DNA from: Hyaloscypha bicolor E
Taxonomy: Eukaryota; Ascomycota; Leotiomycetes; Helotiales; Hyaloscyphaceae
Direction of reading: 5' to 3'
Length of the DNA: 64,000 nt
Assembly (NCBI RefSeq): GCF_002865645.1
Contig: NW_020194519.1
Coordinates: 865,542-929,541 of the forward strand
Numbering within the stretch: position 1 is the first letter of the stretch; each line of letters starts with the position of its first letter. This document shows positions 58,337 through 64,000 of the stretch, one piece after another. A program made the translations under genes and the position numbers. The notes under the pieces were generated by a model. It did not search any database. It was not told where the DNA came from and worked only from the letters and a program-made list of their open reading frames with translations.

Positions 58337-60120
58337 ATGGCTCCTCAAAAGAAAATCCATTTGAACTTTTTCGATGTTACATGTGCTGGAAATCACATGA
58401 GCATTGGCGCTTGGAAGTAAGTAACTCGCACCTTCGATGTCGCTGCTACTTCCAAGAACTAATTTCTGAAAGGGTTCCCGGAGACAATACAAGGACGAAA
58501 GATAGCGTCGAGTACTACACTTGGCTTGCTCAGCTTGCCGAGAAAGGAAAGATCACGTGTATATTCTTCGCTGATGTATATGGAGGTAAGATCATACTTT
58601 CTCTATCAATCTCTCAAAGGTTCAAAATATCTGATCATCAATAGTCGAGACCACATTTGGAAATAATGCAGATTTTGCATATCTTGCCGGTTCAACGGTT
58701 GCCACGTTAGATCCAGTTGTTTATGTTTCTGCTATGGCGGCAGTTACTCAATCTGTTTCCTTTGGCATAACCGGTAGCACTTCGTATCTCACTGTAGGAT
58801 ACTTCTCTCCCCAAACCTGAAAGTTTGCTGACACTTCATAGCCATACATTCTAGCGAGGACATGGGGCACTCTTGACCATGCTTCAAAGGGCAGAGTTGC
58901 ATGGAATGTTGTCACGAGTTACGGAGACAGTTCCGCCAAAGCAATGGGAAAGAAGAAGATCACCCCTCATGACCAGCGGTACGAAGAGGCACATGAGTAT
59001 ATGGATCTAATGTATTCGTCAGTACCCCCTTCCCACCCCAAACTTAATTCTGACATTCCAGACTATGGGAAGGATCATGGGAAGACGGAGCTCAAATCTG
59101 GGACCCTGAGACAGGTGCATATGACCCGAACAAGATCCACAAGATTACCTTCAATGGGAAATACCACAGTACTTCAGCATACCAACAGACTCACCCATCG
59201 CCTCAAAGGACCCCGGTCTTGTTTCAAGCTGGTTCATCGAAAGCTGGGAAAGCATTTGGAGCAAAACACGCCGAAGCTCTCTTCATCGGTGGCCGAACAC
59301 CCGCAGGAGTAGCTCCATTAGTTAAAGAAATGCGAGTCGCAGCCACGGCAGAAGGACGCGACCCATCCGAGCTCAAGTTCTTCCCCATGATAACACCTAT
59401 CATCGGCAAGACTCTCGAAGAAGCGCAAGCAAAGCGTAAAGAGCTCGAAAAGTACGCCGATTGCCGAGGTGGCCTCGTCAAAGTCAGCTCATTTTTGAAC
59501 ACAGATCTGAGTAAATATCCGCTCGACGAGCCGTTTGAGATCGATGGTGCCGATGCTTCGATTCACACGATGCTGGAGGCGCTGAAGGCGGTTAGTTCGG
59601 GTGGGCAGAGGTTGACTCCTAGACAGCTGGGGGCCGAGTTTGCGTTCTGTGGGTTTGGAGATATGCCGACGGGGACGCCGGAGATGATTGCGGATCGGAT
59701 TGAGGAGTGGGCTAACGTGGGGGATATTGATGGGTTCAATCTTGCTTGTAAGCCCCCCACCTATTTGTGAGACCAGTTCGCTAACATCTCAACACAGACG
59801 TCTCCAATCCTGGCTCATACGAAGATATCGTCGAATATCTAGTCCCAGTCCTCCAAAAGCGGCGACTGATGTGGGCAGATTACGCAGTACCTGGTGGAAC
59901 TTTCAGAGAGAACTTGCACGGAAGACCAGGGAAGCCGTACTTGCCAGATGAGCATCAAGCAGCGAAATTCAGATACAACAAGCTCAAGGAGACGGCGGAG
60001 GTTGATGAGTTTGGCAATGTCACGATTAACAGAGCTCCGGAAGAGAGGGAGCAGATTGTCAATGGCTTGGAGAACTTGAAAGTAAGTGAAAAGGTAGCGG
60101 AGGTTGAACTCAAAGTTTGA
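58337..60120 (+). CDS. FMN-dependent monooxygenase, NtaA/SnaA/DszA type (luciferase-like)
   Basis: Flavin-dependent oxygenase of the class that includes nitrilotriacetate and dibenzothiophene-sulfone monooxygenases; it would take FMNH2 from a separate reductase. Exons: 58337 to about 58416 (MAPQKKIHLNFFDVTCAGNH), then small exons, then a long one from about 59063. Conserved parts: YYTWLAQLAEKGKITCIFFA, TLDPVVYVSAMAAVTQSVSF, GITGSTSYL, GRVAWNVVTSYGDSSAKAMG, YEEAHEYMDL, LWEGSWEDGAQIWDPETGAY, HSTSAYQQTHPSPQRTPVLF and QAGSSKAGKAFGAKHAEALF. Near the end, DIVEYLVPVLQKRRLMWADY is followed by PGGTFRENLHG. Introns keep the frame. The substrate is unknown; members often handle sulfur- or nitrogen-containing xenobiotics. 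It sits between BTB copies D and E with no obvious link. Confidence 0.9.
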
Positions 60121-60788
60121 GCTAGTTGGAGTAATTTCTGCTGATTATTGTATGAATTTAACCACCCTTCTTGCACTTACGAATTGTGTACTCACAATAC
60201 TTCGAAAAATTTAAATCTGCACTTTATTTAATCTTGGAAAGTGAGCGAAGAACATAGTTACGACCGATTTCATTGTCATCTTTCTGATTCTCACCAGTGT
60301 GGGAACTATGGAAATATAAATATATCGAAGTGTTCTATCTGAAATGACGTTGAAGGCAGGGGTTCGCTTAGAGCTTGACCCCTTTCCACCCTGCCCTTCC
60401 AAAGCAACCAGGGTAAACGAAAGGTCTCGTTGCTGCTCAATTCATGAAACCAACCCGAAATAATGAGAAACTCCCTCGAGCGCTGGTATTGCTGTGGTTG
60501 TTGCAGAATTAAGAGACTCATAATTCAGTCATCGGAAGAGCGGCACAGAATCCATTGGTTGAAGCCCGCATCACCCCGCGGGTCCCTCTCGCCCAATTCA
60601 CTGACCTCCTTTAAAACATCGATCTTTCATTTCTTTAACCCCGTGTGTTATTTAAAAACGGCGCCTTGTTCTTCAAGTTAATCAATCGCCTACCTTACCC
60701 ACCACTTCTACGATTTCGAAACCATCAAGGTTTACGTCTCTCGACTCTTGTGGAAGCTCACTCTACCAGCATCCGGTCGAACAAAAAT
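60121..60788. other. Intergenic, no gene recognised
   Basis: 668 bases between the monooxygenase and BTB copy E. No repeat or RNA gene seen. Confidence 0.45.
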
Positions 60789-61189
60789 ATGGAGAGATCC
60801 TTGTCCTCGTGAGTACCAAAATCGACACTTTTACGCAAGGCTGGCTTGATCAAATAGAAACGCAACTGAGATGGTCACCTTCCAAGTCGGCAAGGAAGTA
60901 GTCGAGGAGAAGTTCACAGTGCACAAAGGTGAATCAGATGCCTTAGCGTTACTTGGTAAAGTACTTGTACAATAGTATAGAGTCTGTTTGCTTCTACTCC
61001 CCGGTCTTCAAAGCTGCCTCTGAGGGCGGAGAATATACCTACAAGCTCGAGGATATTCGCCCAAACGCATTCCGTCTCTTCGTTCAGTGGCTCTGTTCAG
61101 GAGATTTCACGACTTCGAACGAGGACACCCTCGCCGACAAGGAAATCACCAACAAGAAAGCAGTCAAGGATTTCTTTACCGAATTCTAG
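60789..61189 (+). pseudogene. BTB/POZ family copy E, truncated after the BTB domain
   Basis: Starts MERSLSS, unusually short and not basic; the family introns are present (S/NATEMVTFQVGKE and HK/ESVCFYSPVFKAAS). The BTB fold continues EYTYKLEDIRPNAFRLFVQW and LCSGDFTTSNEDTLADKE, then NKKAVKDFFTEF and a stop at 61187-61189. The FVEGQ-type segment is shortened to EGG. Everything after the BTB domain in copies A, C and F (about 130 residues) is gone, and the end of the frame runs into AT-rich tandem repeats. It could be a short BTB-only protein; truncation by the repeat is more likely. Confidence 0.7.
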
Positions 61190-61310
61190 TAAAGATGTTT
61201 TCTAGCTTTATTTTTTTATTTAAGGATTTCTCTATTAAATTTTAGTAAAGATATTTCTCAGCTTTTTTATTTATTTAAGGATTTCTTCACTAAATTTTAG
61301 TAAAAGAAAG
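61157..61310. repeat. AT-rich tandem repeat, ~55-58-bp unit, about 2.5 copies
   Basis: AAGGATTTCTTTACCGAATT, then CTAGTAAAGATGTTTTCTAG, is repeated as AAGGATTTCTCTATTAAATT.. and AAGGATTTCTTCACTAAATT.., each followed by TAGTAAAGA or TAGTAAAAG. The first unit forms the last codons of BTB copy E, so the repeat either created or captured its stop. Confidence 0.8.
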
Positions 61311-61575
61311 TTAAGGATCCCTTACGAGGTTCTTTTTATTAGCTCGACCTGATGGGACTAGGTCCGTATATAAGGACCTAGCCCCCTAGAGCTATATACT
61401 GACTACAGTAGCCGCGCATGCCAATGGTGACCGCGAGGAGGTTTTGAGTCGTTGCAGACCAGCGACGTGCTTCTGGCCCGCCTTTTGTGCGCGTGTCGTA
61501 CAAAGGTATAATGTACCCCTGCCAATTAATATGCACGTGCATATGAATCAGCAGCACACTGATTTTGTATTTCTT
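61311..61575. other. Intergenic with a CACGTG palindrome
   Basis: 61529-61544 is a perfect 16-base palindrome, ATATGCACGTGCATAT, with an E-box core. An 8-bp stem CTAGGTCC/GGACCTAG lies near 61365. The stretch may belong to a larger decayed element together with the inverted-repeat element to its right. Confidence 0.4.
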
Positions 61576-61843
61576 GGAGGACGCGGCCAAAAGCCTTGCA
61601 ACTGGCAGGGGTGGGCGCCAAGCCTAAGGACGCCACATAGCTCTGGCATAGCAACGGTGCTTAGGGCCTGAAGGAACATCGCTGTTAGTAATGTTTACAG
61701 GGCTTGAGTGCTATTGTTAAAGCATGACAAGCCTATAAGACCCTGTAATTATAGCGGCCTCTGGTTGCTGTGCAACGCCCTTGCCATTTAAGCGAGTCTG
61801 GCGTCAAACCCTAGGAGTTGCAAGACTTTTGGCCGCGTCCTCC
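61576..61843. mobile_element. MITE-like element with 28-bp inverted repeats
   Basis: Left arm GGAGGACGCGGCCAAAAGCC.. (61576-61603) and right arm (61816-61843) match at 27 of 28 positions when one is complemented; the single difference is C/T. Total length is 268 bp and the interior has no coding potential. I find no exact target duplication (flanks TATTTCTT and GTAAGTAA), so the ends may be slightly misplaced or one flank rearranged. It lies about 100 bases upstream of BTB copy F. Confidence 0.75.
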
Positions 61844-61947
61844 GTAAGTAATAGGCTTTATATACCTATAATTTATTGCACAACCACCCCCGATTGCCTC
61901 CAAGTTTCTACATTGAGTACCTCTCTGACCTGCAAGGCACACCGGAC

Positions 61948-62763
61948 ATGGCGGACCAATTTTCAAGCAACCCACGATTCGTCTGGGAAGGACCTGAATT
62001 CAAGTGAGCACCCATCAACCACCAATCATCGCATCAACTGACAATAGCTAGGGAACCAGTTGAACTTGTCGCCTTCGTCGTGGGCAAGGATGGCGTTGAG
62101 GAGACAATTCCCGTTCATAAAGGTGAGGTTTTATCCTTTTCTTTGCCAAATTCCAGTTGCTGACGGAAACCAGAACATGCATGCTACTATTCCCCGGTAC
62201 TGAAAGCTGCTTTCACTAGCTCCTTCGTCGAAGGCCAAACTCAGACCTATCGAGTGGAAGATACCGACCCAGATATCTTTCGACTCCTTATACAATGGTT
62301 CTACAAGCAAACCTTCAAGCATTCTACAGCCAATAGCGCAGAAAGCATCATCGAGGAGCAGTCTATCGTTGAAGTTTCCGAAGCAGAGTTTCCCTCGGCA
62401 GAGATTGATTCGATGTACCTGAACATGGTCAAACTTTGGATTCTGGCAGAGCGACTCATCATCCCCAGACTCCAAAATTTCATCATGGATTCACTTGTGG
62501 AAATGTCGGAGGAATCTTGGAGCACCCTATGGATGGCTACAGCTTATGAAAGCACAAGCTCTGACAGCCCTCTCAGAAGATTTGCAGTCGACGTCCTTCT
62601 CTATCAGGTGCCAGCCTACGGGAAGAAGCAATGTCAGAACCACTTTCCCCGCGAATTACTCGTTGACCTGGCCTGTGGAGCGACACTAAGTAGCAAAAGC
62701 GGGTCGAGATATGTCCACACCAGGCTAACCCGGGACTATATGGTTCCGGAAGGCTCATCCTAA
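61948..62763 (+). CDS. BTB/POZ-domain protein, family copy F
   Basis: Begins MADQFSSNPRFVWEGPEF, without the basic KRKR tail of A-D. Intron 1 (donor AA/GTGAGC near 62006) gives K/EPVELVAFVVGKDGVEE, with the acceptor at the second TAG; the earlier AG would put a stop in frame. Intron 2 gives HK/EHACYYSPVLKAAFTSSF. BTB: VEGQTQTYRVEDTDPDIFRL and LIQWFYKQTFKH. The third exon continues MVKLWILAERLIIPRLQNFI, WMATAYESTSSDSPLRRFAV, HFPRELLVDLACGATLS and the family tail HTRLTRDYMVPEGSS. The frame is complete. The insert after the BTB domain is Glu/Ser-rich. Confidence 0.85.
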
Positions 62764-63197
62764 GCTGCGACACGAGGGGAACAAGGGGTACATGGTTTAG
62801 AAACTCCATCGTAAATTACGAGCTTCTGACCCACTACTTCATTGAGAACAAACGGAGTAGATGTGGAACTGGTGGCTGCTTCCCGACAGAGGGAAGGATG
62901 AAGAAATTGCCGCAGGTTATATGTTTCGTTCGAGAAGTAATTAGAAACTTCTCTCCGCGCAATTAGAAGAAGTGAAACGCAGATCCTTTCTAGAACATAC
63001 TTGGAAAGTCCCCAGAGGCCCCTTGCATCCCACAATCCAAAACATTTGCCCAAGTCAAAATCTGGTAAGGCAAACACCTCCTTCATCCGCCACTTTCTCG
63101 CCCAACGACTCGGCTAACAAAGTTCATGGGTAACAAACAAATCTCCAACTAGTTCGATCTCTGCTTGGCAACACAAGGAGAATCCAATGAGGAGATT
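62764..63197. other. Intergenic, no intact gene
   Basis: Probably contains decayed upstream parts of BTB copy G, but I cannot align a BTB N-terminus in it. Confidence 0.4.
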
Positions 63198-63568
63198 TTG
63201 AAATTGGTGTAACTGTGGGTGTTGGCAGATAAGCTCCTAATTCCGCACTTCAAAACCTCGCGTTTGAAAATATTCGCTAGCTAGGATGGGCAACACGTTC
63301 AGATATAAGTACAACGTGGATTCCGTACATCTACGCCAATACCTCGACTAACAGCCATCCCCGTAAATTTGCTATCCATCATCCATTACATGCACTCAAA
63401 CAAGTTACTTTCTATGAGCGCCCTTCAGACTTTCCTCATGAGATGCTCATTGCAATGGCGGCAGAAATAACATGGGCCCTTGCCGCCTGCGATGCTGGCG
63501 ATCACTGCCTCTACCCGAAGCATCTTGTGAGTACATCTGATTTCTATATTCCAGAAAATGAAGAGTGA
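63198..63568 (+). pseudogene. BTB/POZ family copy G, C-terminal relic
   Basis: LKLV, stop, LWVLADKLLIPHFKTS matches copy D's LNLIQLWIVADKLLIRPLQN; the TAA (63210-63212) is where D has CAA (Gln), consistent with a C-to-T change. After a frameshift the frame resumes STTWIPYIYANTSTNSHPRK, FAIHHPLHAL, DFPHEMLIAMAAEITWALAA and ends DFYIPENEE at 63568. That matches the third exon of the family to its last residue. No BTB domain remains upstream. It is non-functional. Confidence 0.75.
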
Positions 63569-63713
63569 TAGCCGAACATATTTTGGCATCTGCGATATGA
63601 AGGGTGGTGGGATCGAGAGAGGGGGCAGGGGATTCGAGAAAACGACGTATTGATTCCCCAACTCATTGTACACAACATTGCGATCGTAATTCATGCCACA
63701 TCTCGCTCTCTCT

Positions 63714-64000
63714 TTATGCCTTAACTTGTCGTGTCTGCAAATACTCCTTACGGAACGGGTTAACATCGACGTCCGGACCACGGTTGAGCGGTGTCCACTT
63801 CGGCTCCTCCTTGAACAACCGCATAGCCACAATGTACTGCATCTCGTCAGACATGTCCCTTATACCAAAAGAATCTTCACTTACATTCTTTTCATCAGTC
63901 GTAAATCGATGGTAAATGCCGGCGGGTAAAATCTGCTTTCATCAGCACCGATTCCCCACCTTTCAGCATATTCAACCTACAATTAAATCATCCTTCTCCA
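63714..64000 (-). CDS. 3' part of an unrecognised gene cut by the window edge
   Basis: Minus-strand coding-like sequence: [31 protein letters not shown], then [40 protein letters not shown] and QTRQVKA, stop at 63714-63716. Codon use looks real (consistent third positions). A donor-like GTAAGT and an acceptor-like AAG lie only 26 bases apart between KRM and DMSD, too short for a normal intron. Either the true splice pair differs, or the coding sequence starts at [10 protein letters not shown] do not recognise the family. The 5' part is outside the window. Confidence 0.45.

Noticed and set aside
1..64000. tRNA, rRNA and CRISPR features
   Set aside because: I looked for T-loop-like GGTTCGA signals, rRNA-like blocks and regularly spaced short repeats. 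None was convincing, and CRISPR is not expected in a fungal nuclear genome.

Overview
The window is nuclear DNA of a filamentous ascomycete (Pezizomycotina; Leotiomycetes is a guess). Support: gene-dense layout, many short introns (about 45-70 nt, GT..AG and two GC..AG), fungal housekeeping genes (Sec15, HAP5/NF-YC, Fcf2, Rsm10, mitochondrial TrpRS, CENP-A, homoserine kinase, Ade5,7), a fungal STAND/NLR gene, a HET-NACHT relic, and DNA transposons. There are no rRNA, tRNA or CRISPR signals that I can see. Exon boundaries below were worked out by hand from splice motifs, reading-frame continuity and family conservation.

Layout. 0.1-2.9 kb: Mei2-like RNA-binding protein (minus) with a 1.9-kb upstream region built from several decayed tandem-repeat families (3.0-4.8 kb). 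6.4-17.6 kb: conserved housekeeping block: exocyst SEC15, CCAAT-factor HAP5, rRNA-processing FCF2, purine nucleoside phosphorylase, mitoribosomal RSM10, mitochondrial tryptophanyl-tRNA synthetase. 17.9-20.7 kb: nested transposon, a Tc1/mariner element (41-nt TIRs, TA duplication, transposase broken by one stop codon) inside a small hAT-type element (18-bp TIRs, 8-bp target duplication). 20.8-34.6 kb: dipeptidyl peptidase III, an intact NB-ARC/TPR NLR-like gene, a C-terminally anchored protein of unknown function, a short-chain-dehydrogenase remnant, and two further unknown proteins. 35.6-36.1 kb: an 82-bp minisatellite. 37-41.6 kb: a C2H2 zinc-finger factor, a HET-NACHT pseudogene and a DUF7730-type protein.

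42.7-63.6 kb is the most distinctive part: seven copies of one BTB/POZ gene family with the same three-exon plan (basic N-terminal tail, first BTB exon, long third exon ending in a conserved Tyr/Val-Pro-Glu tail). Three look intact (42668-43805 minus; 54413-55301; 61948-62763), one has a single stop codon (56754-57839), and three are broken or truncated (52963-53921; 60789-61189; 63198-63568). They are interspersed with a short-chain dehydrogenase, a derlin, CENP-A, homoserine kinase, the fused ADE5,7 gene and an FMN-dependent NtaA-type monooxygenase. Repeats (poly-G, AT-rich tandem repeats, two MITE-like inverted-repeat elements) lie between the copies or nearby. This looks like a lineage-specific expansion undergoing birth and death; what the family does is unknown.

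The right edge cuts a minus-strand gene of unrecognised function.
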